Shown: in pieces, positions 10,713 to 21,352 of the stretch
Layout of the letters: each line of letters starts with the position of its first letter
Position numbering within the stretch: the stretch's first letter is position 1
Assembly (NCBI RefSeq): GCF_932276165.1
Contig: NC_064011.1
Coordinates: forward strand, 389,501-453,500
From: Plutella xylostella
Taxonomy: Eukaryota > Arthropoda > Insecta > Lepidoptera > Plutellidae
DNA: 64,000 nt
Direction: 5' to 3'
Notes under the pieces: generated by a model
Database searches by the model: none
What the model saw: only the letters and a program-made list of their open reading frames with translations
What the model was told of the DNA's origin: nothing
Translations under genes and position numbers: made by a program

Positions 10713-10825
10713 TACATATTATGCTCACGACTGTAATCCCCGAAGGGGTAGTGAGATGTGAGTCGCAAGCGAGCCATCCGCTTTTCGCTGTACATTTTTG
10801 TACACTCGCGATACAGCTTTCATAA
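10713..10825 (-). mobile_element. SINE-Q fragment
   Basis: CTCACGACTGTAATCCCCGA, AGGGGTAGTGAGATGTGAGT and CGCTTTTCGCTGTACATTTT; related copies at 34.16 and 36.54 kb. Its GGGGTAG...GAGGTG block resembles the SINE-C body. Confidence 0.55.
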
Positions 10826-11244
10826 AAAATCTATCAAATTATGAAATCAATATACTCTTATTTATTGAGAAAACTCATGATCAGCCACGTCTTGTAAACA
10901 AGAAATAGTATTACCAATGTACGCCGAAACTACCACAAACCCTAAAATTAATGGTCGAAAAACCCCGGCCAAACTGAGACAACAGCCTGCCAGGGCCCCA
11001 TATTAATCATATTAGCTGTAAAACTAAGGTACCACCTGCACTGAATTAGTCCAACTTTGCCCAAGTAAGTTTCAGTAGTTACAGGTCGATATATTATGTG
11101 GCGTGGCCTGTCGATGTTGGGGTGTTTTACCCTACTTTTTGACAGGGCTGTCGGGCGAACGGGATTTTAGATTTACTGCTCAAGGTCTTGGGTTCCGTAC
11201 CGTTATTTACAGCGAAAAGCGGTGTGTTTGTTTGGTATTTTTAA
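10826..11244. other. intergenic, nothing recognised
   Basis: No gene or repeat match supported. Confidence 0.4.
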
Positions 11245-11457
11245 ACCACCGACTAAAAAGAAGTGTTGTGTTATAAGTAGGTATAATGTATGTGTGTCTG
11301 TGTTTCAACCGTTCGATTTGTTTTGTTTTTGGGTAATAGGTGATAATACCCCCAGTGTTTTTAGCCATATTTTATGAAAATCGGCTTAGCCGTCCTAAAT
11401 TTATGCGACTTTTAGTGTTGAATATCGGGGGTTTTAAACGTTGCTTGGTTAGGTTAT
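11245..11457 (-). repeat. rep-A copy, minus orientation
   Basis: Contains AGCCATATTTTATGAAAATC, GGCTTAGCCGTCC and TTTTAGTGTTGAATATCGGG in reverse family order, ending TTGGTTAGGTTATT. Confidence 0.65.
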
Positions 11458-11799
11458 TAATTATCTTGTATGTAATAAGTGTATACATTTGGTTTGGACG
11501 TAACGATATAATGTAGAAACCTGCTTATCGTTCGCACGAAATTATCCCCATAAAATGCACCTGAAAGCTGAAACTTGAACTGAAATAAATTCACGGAAGA
11601 TCTCCCTGAAACACTGCGTTTCCTGAAATACGCTGTTAACCCTATTTTACTGTGAAAGTTTCACAACTTAAACATTAGAAGACAAATTGTTTTGGCGTTT
11701 ACAGGATGGAAATTCCGACGCTGTGGTTGGTGGGGTACCCTAGACATTGATCATAGATATTTCAGTGAAACTGTTACTCAATCTTATGTTTAATTTGCT

Positions 11800-11885
11800 T
11801 CAAGGTTGGCTGTAGGAGAGTCGCTGTTAGCAATAAGGTCGCCTATTTTTCATTGTTAATAATCTATGTTTAATTTACGATAAAT
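11800..11885 (+). mobile_element. tail-O: LINE 3'-end fragment
   Basis: AAGGTTGGCTGTAGGAGAGT, then the hairpin region at 11820-11834 (one mispair in this copy), AATAAGGTCGCC and a T-rich stretch. Old, degenerate copy. Confidence 0.55.
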
Positions 11886-12084
11886 ATTAAATACTCATAA
11901 AGGTAATTAGTTATAGGTTTACGCAATCATTTTGTATTACCTACTGTATCATCAAAAATACATGGATGGAAAGATAGTTGTAAATTTTTCACAAAAAACA
12001 GCTCGACCGATTTTCATTATTTTTTTTTATGTAGAAAGCTGACTTCATCCTGTCTTCTTTGAGGCCAGCAGACCCATTACTTTA

Positions 12085-12219
12085 TACAGGATGTTCTCCA
12101 TACAAAAACCCTTTTTTTTCTCACTAATTTCCAAATGTCGTAGAACAAAAGTTGTTCAGATTGTCCCCCTGAGTCTCACCCTCTTTCGGCCTAGTATACC
12201 ACTTTAGAAACACCCTGTA
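12085..12219. mobile_element. MITE-H-like element, TA-flanked
   Basis: TACAGGATGTTC at the left, ACACCCTGTA at the right, with TA on both outer sides (12083-12084, 12220-12221). The right half carries AGAACAAAAGTTGTTCAGAT and CCCCCTGAGTC as in full MITE-H copies. Confidence 0.65.
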
Positions 12220-12247
12220 TATATATATGTGTGTGTGTGTGTGTGTG
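12219..12247. repeat. AT/TG microsatellite
   Basis: Alternating TA followed by about ten TG units, directly adjoining the MITE right end. Confidence 0.85.
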
Positions 12248-12459
12248 ATCTATCGGTGCTGTGCGTGATGTATGAAGCGTCCCGCGGTGGCGGCTCCATT
12301 TGTCATGTGGACATACGCCCCGGGTCGGGACTGACTCGACACTTTTCTAAACATAAGACCTTGTTTAATGGGTATTTAAATTAAAATTTGACACGTTTAT
12401 AAGGATTTGATAGCCAAATGACAGCGTTTAGCATGTGTCTTTTTTATGGTAAGTAGATA

Positions 12460-12620
12460 CAATACAATACAATATAATTTTATTGAAAAACACACAATAT
12501 ACAAAAACGGAGTAGACACAATAGGCGGCCTTATCGCTAAAAGCGATCTCTTCCAGGCAACCTTTGGGTGAATGAAAGACTTATGGAGTAAAAGAGGAAG
12601 GTGTACATGTATTGCATTCA
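12460..12620 (-). mobile_element. tail-O: LINE 3' end, minus orientation
   Basis: Sense strand is minus: GGTTGCCTGGAAGAGATCGC, hairpin ATCGCT-TTT-AGCGAT (plus 12533-12547), AAGGCCGCC, ending in ATTGTATTGTATTGTATC-like tail repeats (plus 12457-12476). The hairpin is intact. Confidence 0.7.
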
Positions 12621-12729
12621 AATAAAAGTACTTACTAATTAGTGATATTTTTATATTTTAGATAGTGGGTCACAAACTAAAACAAAGCAAAACTGACCTT
12701 ATTTTGTTTTCTCTCAAACCGTTTTAAGT

Positions 12730-12890
12730 ACTTACAACCAATATGGTACCAATGAATAAAGTCAAAAACCTTCAAACCAAACCAATTCAAAATCAGAGCT
12801 TAATAGTAGAAATGGGGTGTTATTTATCGAGGCGCTTCTTTTGCACTGACCCACCCTCCATCTAGTTCTTATATTGTTAATCGAAGATTT
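12730..12890 (+). repeat. rep-R copy
   Basis: Shares a segment including 'caaaatcagagcttaatag', TGTTATTTATCGAG, 'cttcttttgca' and CCATCTAGT...TGTTAATCGAAG with 39.8-40.2 kb and 44.6-44.8 kb. Unclassified. Confidence 0.5.
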
Positions 12891-13170
12891 TATACAACAT
12901 ATCGAATATCTTCACAGAAACCGCTCGCAACCAGCCAGTCCGCGCGGCATAGAAATAAATCCTTTTTCCCAGTGCCGTGGCGTTTTCGATTAGGCTACAC
13001 TCGGCGGCTGAGTCATGACGTCATGGGCGAGTCCATTCATGCACTGACTGGGATGTTTCATAATAGTGGACTCGCCCAATCGGGTACACTGCGAGGAGTG
13101 TGCAGTGACGATGCAAGTCTAGTTTTAGAAATCGTTACAAATAGGTAACAAAATGGAAAAGTATTTAAGG

Positions 13171-13424
13171 CTACAGTCGTCGTAATATAAGAGGCCCGTT
13201 TGGACAGCTCCAAAATGTATGGGATGACAGCTGGTGTCAAATCTAAATGATAAGAAATCTAAACGATAAGTAACTTTTGGTGCTTCAAAAGTTATTTTTT
13301 CTTTCGGCCGTTAAATAATAAGCCAGATTATGTATCTTTTTATGTATTTCATCAAGTAAATCAAGAGTAAATAGAAAATTTCTGTAGCTGTCCAAACGGG
13401 CCTATTATATTTCGACGACTGTAG
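13171..13424. mobile_element. TIR MITE, 254 bp
   Basis: 39-bp terminal inverted repeats (13171-13209 and 13386-13424) beginning CTACAGTCGTCG, with only two mismatches between arms. No open frame; target duplication not clear. Confidence 0.8.
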
Positions 13425-14426
13425 TGAAAACTAATATTCTCTAATAAAAGTTTCAGCTAGATTTTATTAGGTAATATGAAATTCGCGCTCTTTAAATCAT
13501 CAGTAATTCTTCGTTACATTTGGGTATGATAACGTACCTAAGTGCTATTTATTTTAAAACCTTATCAAATAAATAATAGAATTACTTATACTAAACTATC
13601 TATATATTTTACAAATAAAAAAGATAATAATATAAAATACTTATAATAACATCCTGGCCTGGAAATATTCTACCCTTAATAAACAGGAGTTTATCAAAGG
13701 TAGAATATTTCTTTCTCTTTTCCTAAGTGCTTGGGTTGGACACTGAACTTTTTTGCTCAAGGTACCAAGTTACTTTGCCATCATCATCATCAGCCCGTGT
13801 CAATATGCTCATTAAGAGAGTCCTATCTCCTTCAGTGTACGTTAATTTAATGAACCACTACGGTCCTTTTTATAGCTCTTAATACAGAAAACATTACAAA
13901 GTATAATAGCCAATTTAAACCTCCAATATTCGCCGAGCAACAAATCAAAATGGTGATTGGTATAATCAAAATAATTTAAAGCAAATTCACTTTCAAGTTA
14001 GTTTGCTCGCGGCTACGAAAAGATTATGCTGTCAATATAATAAAATTTGTTCCGTTCACCAAGTCCACAGCTTAAGTTGTCGGGGTTTATCGGAAAGTAA
14101 CTAAGGGTATTTAGTTGTTAGATAGATAGATTTGTGTGAGATGACGTGTAATAAAATTTATAAATCAATCCCTGTCGATTAGATTTTTACTTTGACTATG
14201 GAGAAATCGGTACGTAGACGTTTAAAATATACGTAAAGCTCCTACTGCCAAAGAATTACTGTTGTTTTAGATGAACACCTAAGCTTTTTATTTAATTAAC
14301 CGTTCGCTGTCTACATTTCCCATAAAAACAAAACCGGGTAAAGTCCCCAGCAAAATAACAACCCAAACTCTTTTAATATCCCCGAGAAAAAAAATCCAAT
14401 TAACCGACACTTAACCCCATCCAATT
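13425..14426. other. intergenic, nothing recognised
   Basis: AT-rich, no supportable gene; a short CATCATCATCATCAG run near 13785 could be the tail of an old RTE or SINE copy. Confidence 0.4.
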
Positions 14427-14539
14427 TACAGGGTGTTCAAATTATTCAGAGCACCCCTAGACACACAGGTGGGTGAGTTTAGCCCACAACTTTGATTTAT
14501 AGACACCCGACGGCCGGCAACAAATCACGACACCCTGTA
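14427..14539. mobile_element. short TA-flanked MITE
   Basis: TACAGGGTGTTCAAATTATT at the left and CGACACCCTGTA at the right; terminal TA on each side. Interior differs from MITE-H, so a separate small family. Confidence 0.5.
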
Positions 14540-16174
14540 TAGTGAGCTCGTAAATTTAGAACGTTCTGTATATAGGGAATTTGAGGTGAATGGTGTACAT
14601 ATACATGGTGTGCTCTTTTTTGTGGTCTCACAAAGGGAATTGTTTTGAGTGGAGTGAAATCTCCGGGTAGAATTTCGGTGAAAATATTTTTCACATTCAC
14701 TTAGGCTAGGTACTAAAATATAGGTTCCAAAGTCGACAAAGCTGATTATCAAAACGATAATAATACCACAAAGTAAAAACGTAATTTCAATTAAACACAT
14801 CTTACTTACAATTTTGTAAATCTTACCTACCTCCATATATTTTGAGTTCTTTACTGACTTTTTCCATTTTGACTGTGTTTATCACACAAGAATTACAGAT
14901 GACTGTTATCTTTATTTGTTTGTAATAATTTGCTTTTATTGACAAACGCACAGTTAACACACACTAAATTTTAGCTTATGACTGTGATAAAAAATTCAAA
15001 TCCTTATAAAAATGGTGCATACTGCATACTGTCGTCAAGAATCTATTGAATATCTTAGCCTGAAAAGAAGTCTAGCATATAACCTACAAGTCTAGAATGG
15101 AATAGAACTACTGACCCAGTTGCGTCGTTGAAGAATGACATCGAGGATAACTTTATTTCATTCTATGCATAACTTGAGCTTTGCTTTGTAAATAATATTT
15201 AAGTTAGAGTTAAGTCAAGTCGTTTTCAAAGAACATGAAAGGAGCCTTACTGAGTGACGTATCAACCGTGCCTTATTTACGGCTACGGTGACAAACTTTA
15301 GTACGTAATGTTATGTACTAAAAACCAGTGTAAGTACCTAATTCTATTATTAAATAAACCTTCCATTTTACTCGTAGTTTTATGAAACTACGTCCCAACA
15401 CTATACTCAGCCAATAACAACTTCCAATGCTGTACACAAGCCTCTCCCAATCATTGCCACATATTATCTTTCCTCAATCAAACTCACTTAAACACTACAA
15501 TTAAATAATCTTTATTAGCCTATAATAACTAAACATCCATGGCTAGCCAAAGCCATAGAGTAAGATAGAAACACCCGCGACCATAGATTACGAAATAAAA
15601 ATCTGGCATAAACAAAACACTCCCTTTGCCTCGCCCAGCGCCGATTAAAAGTAAAAACAAAAACAAAATGGCCGCTGTCCACAGAGACTGAACAAAGGAA
15701 GGACCATTAATATTGTCCACCTGGAGTCTATAAATCTGATCAGCCATTGTGCCAATTGGACGGTGGGACGAAGTAAAAATATAGAAGTAGGCTGACTGGG
15801 CTGAACCAGCTATTGTCATAACATTAACAGGCAAGTCTGTCGTATGAATGAAAAGTTTGTGTGTGTTAGCCTTTCACGGGAAAACGGCTGAAGAGATTTT
15901 ATTGAAATATGTCGTGTGCACCTGGAGTAATATAGGTAGGTACTCTAGGTATAGCATAGCTTTAATATTATTATTTAATGTGTGCGTATGACACATACAG
16001 TGATAAAAATCATATTCAGTACATCATCCCTGTCATTCTACTGTCATTTCTCTACTCTGGTACATCGGAGCACGCATTTTGGTGTATGCATTGTCATATT
16101 CTTCCCCCCGGACCGCCGTATGGTGTACTCGTGCTAACTAGTCCGCGCAGATTATTTTCAAAAAACTAATCAAA
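14540..16174. other. intergenic upstream of the intact LINE
   Basis: No supportable gene. A degenerate RTE-like 3' end may lie near 15428-15450 (ACAAGCCTCTCCCA). The junction with the LINE near 16175 is set by the rise in GC and is approximate. Confidence 0.4.
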
Positions 16175-16204
16175 ATTTTGTAAAACTTAAATCAAAGTGA
16201 AATA

Positions 16205-16530
16205 ATAGGAGTGCAGAAACGCTAAGGAGGTCAACTTGACTGTGACGTCATCCAATCCCCGCGCTTGGCGTAAGTGCTGAATAACTCTAAGGACTGTCCA
16301 ATCAAGGGTGTGCGCAGGAGTAGCCATCTTAAACACCCCGCATTGGCCCCTCCCACTTTGTGCTAATTGAACGCTGCAAGCCCCGCCCAGTCGAGTCACC
16401 ACCATCTAAGCCACGCCCCGCTGTCTCTCAATTGGCTATTGCGCTCGACGGACACGCCCCGTCGCCTGCGCCGCTATTGTACCCTCACTTTAAGCCACGC
16501 CCACTGCTATTGTGCCCCGATACCGCACTG
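16205..16530 (+). promoter_or_regulatory. LINE internal promoter / 5' UTR
   Basis: GC-rich island in AT-rich surroundings with a perfect CRE palindrome TGACGTCA (16243-16250), CCAAT or ATTGG boxes at 16252, 16298, 16342 and 16431, and GC-box-like CCGCCC (16383) and CACGCCC motifs (16412, 16453, 16496). LINEs need promoters downstream of their own start site, so this cluster is the likely promoter. Function is inference from motif content. Confidence 0.55.
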
Positions 16531-16572
16531 AGCTAGTGACTCACTCCTAACGATATCTGCTTTCCTGGTACT

Positions 16573-17484
16573 TTGACTGGCCGTTCACTGCGAAACATAA
16601 TGCACAGAAGTATGTCGGATCCTGATATGTCTATCTGCCTATCGGAAGAGAACCGATCGCCTTTGCAGGCGGTTTCTACTCGCCGTCGTAGGCAGGACTT
16701 CGCTGTATCGCAGGAGCGCGACCACTTCGAGTCATTTAAACTGGAAATGCGACAGTTAATATCGAGTTTCATGATATCGCAAAGGGAATCAGCAAATGAA
16801 CTCAGGAGCACTATGAAAGAACTGCAGGAGGACATAAAGCACATACAGGGAAGTCTTGAAATTGTCACAAGCCAAAACAAGGAGTTAAAGTCCTCAGTCG
16901 GCAAGCTGGAGACCGTAGCCAAAGCGAACCGGGAATATATTTTATTCCTGGAAGAAAAGCTGGAGGAAGTACAGCTTAGTTATCGCAAGACTAACTTTGA
17001 GCTGAAGAGTGTTCCTAGGAAGGAGAAAGAAAGCAAACAGGATCTAGTGGAAATGGTCCTTGCGCTATCTGATACTGTCGGCTGTACACTAAGTAAATCA
17101 GATATTAAGGACATTTACAGAGTAAAAGGCAAGAATCATGAGCAACGTAACACTCCGATTGTGGTTGAAACTGGCTCTGCTCTTCTGAAAACTGATCTAC
17201 TGAAATTGGCAAAGTCATACAATATTCGCAATAAATCAAATAAGTTATGCGCAAAACACTTGGGTTTTAAAACACAAGAGGACACGCCAATTTTTATCTC
17301 TGAGAATTTGACACGGAAGGGTGCCCGCCTACATTTCCTGGCTCGTGACCTCGGTCAATCCAAGTCATATAAGTTCGTGTGGACATCTTATGGGAGGGTC
17401 TATGTGCGGAAGAATGAGCAATCGCCTATTATTCAAATCAAAAGTGAACAACAAGTTCAACAATTGCTTAATAATCAAGACTGA
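16573..17484 (+). CDS. LINE ORF1 protein: coiled coil plus FP25K-like C-terminal domain
   Basis: 303 residues. LINE ORF1 proteins bind the element RNA and escort it to the nucleus. The N-terminal 45 residues are polar and basic with an RRRR run at 37-40. Residues about 50-140 are rich in Glu, Lys, Leu with heptad spacing (for example LEEKLEEVQL near 126-135), consistent with a coiled coil. Residues about 155-295 resemble the conserved C-terminal domain known from baculovirus FP25K and from insect LINE ORF1s: LVEMVLALSDTVGCTLS, a DIYRVKGK segment, then LTRKGARLHFLARDL and a YKFVWTSYGRVYVRK strand. I see no CCHC zinc knuckles or RRM signature. ATG chosen as first in frame; the frame is intact. 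The family match is by eye and needs a profile search. Confidence 0.75.
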   Translation: MTGRSLRNIMHRSMSDPDMSICLSEENRSPLQAVSTRRRRQDFAVSQERDHFESFKLEMRQLISSFMISQRESANELRSTMKELQEDIKHIQGSLEIVTSQNKELKSSVGKLETVAKANREYILFLEEKLEEVQLSYRKTNFELKSVPRKEKESKQDLVEMVLALSDTVGCTLSKSDIKDIYRVKGKNHEQRNTPIVVETGSALLKTDLLKLAKSYNIRNKSNKLCAKHLGFKTQEDTPIFISENLTRKGARLHFLARDLGQSKSYKFVWTSYGRVYVRKNEQSPIIQIKSEQQVQQLLNNQD

Positions 17485-17866
17485 CTATACATTCTTCTGC
17501 ACATAGTACACCTCATCAATTTTTTGCTTGTAAATTTGCTAGTAAATCTTTCACTCATAATTTTTTTGCTGTGCGTTATGATTATTCAGCTATGTACTCT
17601 AACAACACACAACCACTGCACGTTCATAATCAAACTACTACTCAACGAAAACTCACACACACACTCACTAACACTCTACATCACAAAAACGAAAACAAAA
17701 ACACGTATTAACACATATAACGTTTTACCAGGTATACCACCTCTCACCAAGAACTCACTCACACACTACAACTCAAAAAAATGTAGCTCTACACACCTTA
17801 CACCACCTTCTACTCTTACAACCATTGCCGCCACTATAATGACTAATTTCATATGCTCTACAAATA
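17485..17866 (+). other. ORF1-ORF2 spacer of the LINE
   Basis: 382 bp, strikingly rich in C and A on the plus strand (ACACACACTCAC-type text). ORF2 therefore has to be reached by reinitiation or internal entry, because it is in another frame and does not overlap ORF1. The open frame across the spacer has skewed composition and no recognisable domain. Confidence 0.6.
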
Positions 17867-20866
17867 ATGGGTGACACTCTCAAAACTCTGAACGACTTAG
17901 ATGATATTGAAATAGCCCGATCACTGGAATGCTCTGCTGATGAACTTGAAAAACACGTCAGTATTAATAACAACGATTTCACACTTATTGCTCAAAACAT
18001 AAATAGTATCTATTGTAATCTAGACGATTTCCTCATTACGTTGTCAACTTTTTCGTTTAAAACAGATGTCATTGTCCTAACAGAGTGCCGACTTGACCCA
18101 AGTAAACCCATACCTGAACTACCCAACTACGCCTCATACCGTACCGAGCATCTCCTTAATCAAAATGATGGTGTAGTAGCGTATGTGAAAAAATCTCTTA
18201 GACATACAGTAAAGGAAATTAATCTTACTCATGCTTCTTGTCTGGAAGTCAATGTATTAAACAATACAATCCTCGGCATTTACAGATCACCGTCTAACTC
18301 AAACGCAGAACATTTTATTAACTCCTTAGGTGCCCACTTAGATAATTATCCTTCTCACTCCAGTATAATAGTTGCAGGTGATATAAATATAAATATTCGA
18401 CCTAAACTAATAGAGCCTTCAAATGAATATAAAAATAGAATGAGCTACTTAAATATGTTATCAGCCTACGGTATTCTGGCAGGTCATACCTTTCCAACAA
18501 GGGAACGAAACTGCTTAGACCACCTCATGTTAAAAATAAATAGAGTTAAGTTCTCAGCAACCATCGCCATCTTAGATACCACAACTACCGACCATTTCTC
18601 TACGTTTCTTACAATCGCTAAAATAAAATTCAAACACAAAGAATCTAAAACTAAAACCACTATTAATTTTGATGAAGCCTTAAAATATTTACTTAATAAA
18701 AACCTGTCTGAGTTACTGTTCTGTGATGACCCTGTGTCCCTAACCACTATATTAATAGATAAAATTAGTGAAAGTCTAAAATTGCATACCAAGGTGACGA
18801 TGGTCCCATGCAGTAAGCAAATCCTAAAGCCATGGATTACTCCTGGGCTACTTCGATGCATTCGAAACAGAAACAAGTTGCAGAAAAATCTACGACAAGA
18901 TCCAAATAATGACATACTTCGCATTACATATCGGCGTTACAGAAATTACTGCACTAGCTTAATTAAAAAAATAAAAAGGAAATTTGATCGAGAAAACATT
19001 ATTAACTCACTCCACTCTAATAAATTACTGTGGGAAAACATAAAAAACATTACATATACTAGTAAAAAACATGACTCCAATATTGAACTACTTAATATAA
19101 AATCTTCAATCTCCAAATCTGCTGATCACATTAACCACTACTTTGCCAACATTGGAAAATCATTGGCAGTTCAAATTAATCCTGATCAAACAAATAACTC
19201 TAGCCCGCCACTGGACCACATATTTACACCTCCGCAATCTTTTGTCCTTCTGCCAACTGACCTGGGTGAAGTAACGTGCACCATAAATAACCTAAAGCTG
19301 AATAGTGGAGCTGGTTGGGACAATATCCCTAATAAATTCCTGAAAATAATGGTTCATCAGATAGCGCCGATCATTACTCATCTTACAAACCTATGTTTCG
19401 CCAAAGGCGTTTTCCCAAATCTACTAAAACAAGCTGTGATAACTCCTATATATAAGGGAGGGGACAAAGAAGACATTAGTAATTATAGACCAATTTCGGT
19501 CCTACCAGCCATCTCAAAAATATTAGAAAAACTAATCAATGTCAGACTTATGAACTACCTCAATAAATTCGACATTCTATCCCCAGCTCAATATGGTTTC
19601 AGGCAAGGAAGATCGACTGAAGACGCAGTCCATGAGCTAAGCTCCTTTGTAACACAACAGCTTGATAGTGGCCGCAAATGCTTATCGGTCTTCCTTGACC
19701 TGAAAAAAGCGTTTGATACGGTGTCCATTCCAATCTTAATACGCAAGCTTGAAAGGATTGGAATAAGAGGGGTCCCACTTTCACTTTTCACTGACTACTT
19801 GTCTGAGCGGAAGCAAAGAGTTAAATTACCGGGTTGTATCAGTGGAGAGGAGCTGGTGTCTTACGGTGTACCACAGGGTAGTGTGCTAGGCCCAACGTTG
19901 TTCCTTATATATATTAATGACCTCTGCGGAATAAAGATCAACAACGCCCAAATCCTGTCGTATGCGGACGACACTGCTATCACTTTTGCTGGTACATCCT
20001 GGTCCGAAGTAAAAGTATGCGCTGAGCGGGGTTTGGCCCAGGTTTCCCTTTGGCTGACACATAATTTACTAACGTTAAACACAAGCAAGACCAACTATAT
20101 TTGCTTTGGTATTTACAATAGTTCGCAACCACAGGGCGACTTCACTATGAAAATCCATAGCGAAGGTTGTGACGACGTAAATCGCAGTACAGGTATTTGT
20201 GATTGTCCAACCATAAATAAAGTTTCCAAAGTCAAATACTTAGGCGTTTTCGTGGACCAGCGACTATCATGGTATTCTCAGTTGGAGCATGTTGGTAACA
20301 GAATAAGAAAACTCACATGGCTGTTTAAAACACTTCGACATGTGATACCTGATACACCTGCCAACCCTAACGATTCTCCAAAACTTTTGCTTAACCAAAT
20401 ATATGTAACCTTGGCCCAATCAGTTATCACTTACTGCATATCAATATGGGGTGGCGCGGCAAAGACCCAGTTCCTAAACATAGAGAGATCACAGCGAAAC
20501 CTCATAAAGACCATGTACTTCAAAAAGAGACTTTTCTCCACTGACAAGCTTTACAACATTAGCAACCTACTTTCAGTTCGCAAACTATACATTCTATCTG
20601 TTATACTCAAAACTCATAAATGTCTTCCATTTGACCCTACTCTGTTAAAAAAACGAAGAAAAGACATAATATTGAAACTTCCAACTGTCAGAACTACATT
20701 TGCCAGTATACAATACAACACACGGTCGGCATATCTATATAATAAATTAAATAAACAAACCTATATATATAATAAAAACTTCAGAGAGTGCAAAAACTTG
20801 GTGATAAAATTCATTCAGACTTTGACCTATGACGAAACAGAGAATTTACTTATATGTAACACCTAA
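17867..20866 (+). CDS. LINE ORF2: AP-like endonuclease plus reverse transcriptase
   Basis: 999 residues; nicks target DNA and reverse-transcribes the element RNA at the nick. Endonuclease (about 38-255): QNINS with metal-ligand Asn44, TECRLDP with Glu73, YRSPSN (139-144), AGDININI with Asp172 and Asn174, and TDHFSTF with Asp242/His243. A conserved linker DHINHYFANIG (420-430) leads into the RT: YKGGDKEDISNYRPISVLP (529-547), GFRQGRST (577-584), motif A FLDLKKAFD (609-617), motif B GVPQGSVLGP (667-676), catalytic YADD (699-702), then VKYLGVFVDQRLSW. About 290 residues follow with thumb-like and basic sequence. Length fits CR1/jockey-group ORF2. No frameshift or stop is seen and every catalytic residue is present, so the protein could be active. 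Start at ATG 17867 in good context (AATAATGG). Confidence 0.9.
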   Translation: MGDTLKTLNDLDDIEIARSLECSADELEKHVSINNNDFTLIAQNINSIYCNLDDFLITLSTFSFKTDVIVLTECRLDPSKPIPELPNYASYRTEHLLNQNDGVVAYVKKSLRHTVKEINLTHASCLEVNVLNNTILGIYRSPSNSNAEHFINSLGAHLDNYPSHSSIIVAGDININIRPKLIEPSNEYKNRMSYLNMLSAYGILAGHTFPTRERNCLDHLMLKINRVKFSATIAILDTTTTDHFSTFLTIAKIKFKHKESKTKTTINFDEALKYLLNKNLSELLFCDDPVSLTTILIDKISESLKLHTKVTMVPCSKQILKPWITPGLLRCIRNRNKLQKNLRQDPNNDILRITYRRYRNYCTSLIKKIKRKFDRENIINSLHSNKLLWENIKNITYTSKKHDSNIELLNIKSSISKSADHINHYFANIGKSLAVQINPDQTNNSSPPLDHIFTPPQSFVLLPTDLGEVTCTINNLKLNSGAGWDNIPNKFLKIMVHQIAPIITHLTNLCFAKGVFPNLLKQAVITPIYKGGDKEDISNYRPISVLPAISKILEKLINVRLMNYLNKFDILSPAQYGFRQGRSTEDAVHELSSFVTQQLDSGRKCLSVFLDLKKAFDTVSIPILIRKLERIGIRGVPLSLFTDYLSERKQRVKLPGCISGEELVSYGVPQGSVLGPTLFLIYINDLCGIKINNAQILSYADDTAITFAGTSWSEVKVCAERGLAQVSLWLTHNLLTLNTSKTNYICFGIYNSSQPQGDFTMKIHSEGCDDVNRSTGICDCPTINKVSKVKYLGVFVDQRLSWYSQLEHVGNRIRKLTWLFKTLRHVIPDTPANPNDSPKLLLNQIYVTLAQSVITYCISIWGGAAKTQFLNIERSQRNLIKTMYFKKRLFSTDKLYNISNLLSVRKLYILSVILKTHKCLPFDPTLLKKRRKDIILKLPTVRTTFASIQYNTRSAYLYNKLNKQTYIYNKNFRECKNLVIKFIQTLTYDETENLLICNT

Positions 20867-21352
20867 ACATACAAATACATTCGCGAATAAGCAGACTCAC
20901 ACATGCCCACGCAAGCTTACACACTACATACACCCACACACAACACAAAATACACACACTCACACTCACACATACGCGCACACACACACTCACACACACA
21001 CACACACATACACACACAGTCACACGCAAACACACACACACCAACCAAACTAACTACACATGCAAATAAATACACGCACTAGTAAACATAGATACGCATA
21101 GCACTTTAACTTGACTATGTATACCTTTAGTTACCTTTATCAATAATTAAATTTATTTTTCTTTTCTTTTCTTAAGATTATGCTATGTATGCCATTCGGC
21201 CATTCTTAGTTATTAAGTAACCTATTATTATGGAAGAGCGGTATCTCCAAACACAGGCCTTCTAGCTTAAATGGGGATACCGCACGCACTTGTCAAAATT
21301 AGGCTAAGTGTTATGTAAATAAACATTTTTGATTTTTTTGATTTTTTTTGAT
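20867..21352 (+). other. LINE 3' UTR with CA-rich tract, hairpin and repeated tail
   Basis: A CA/CACT-rich tract fills 20925-21050. An 11-pair stem (21238-21248 with 21273-21283, one G-T pair) precedes AAATAAACATTTTTGA and two longer T-run-GA units. LINE RTs commonly recognise such a 3' stem and tail on their template RNA. Confidence 0.7.

Larger units (their letters stand above)
16175..21352 (+). mobile_element. apparently full-length, intact LINE retrotransposon (CR1/jockey-group)
   Basis: A complete non-LTR retrotransposon: GC-rich 5' UTR/promoter (16.2-16.57 kb), ORF1 (16573-17484), a 382-bp spacer, ORF2 with endonuclease and reverse transcriptase (17867-20866), and a 3' UTR with a CA-rich tract, a hairpin (21238-21248 with 21273-21283) and a (TTTTTTGA)n-like end at 21325-21352. 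Both frames are uninterrupted. A solo 3' end of a relative is at 2489-2630. The clade call (CR1-like, including Zenon/Daphne types) is from RT motif style, not a tree. Confidence 0.85.

Noticed and set aside
15529..15834. 101-codon minus-strand frame with a hydrophobic segment
   Set aside because: No family resemblance, no flanking gene structure, typical chance frame length in this window.
16187..16922. Minus-strand open frames over the LINE promoter and ORF1
   Set aside because: Antisense to the GC-rich 5' UTR and ORF1; no recognisable protein feature.
18484..18924. 146-codon minus-strand open frame in the LINE
   Set aside because: Antisense of the intact ORF2; no domain.
20925..21050. 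CA-rich tract as CRISPR-like or satellite array
   Set aside because: Irregular CA/CACT microsatellite in a LINE 3' UTR; no spacer-repeat structure. No CRISPR array is present anywhere.
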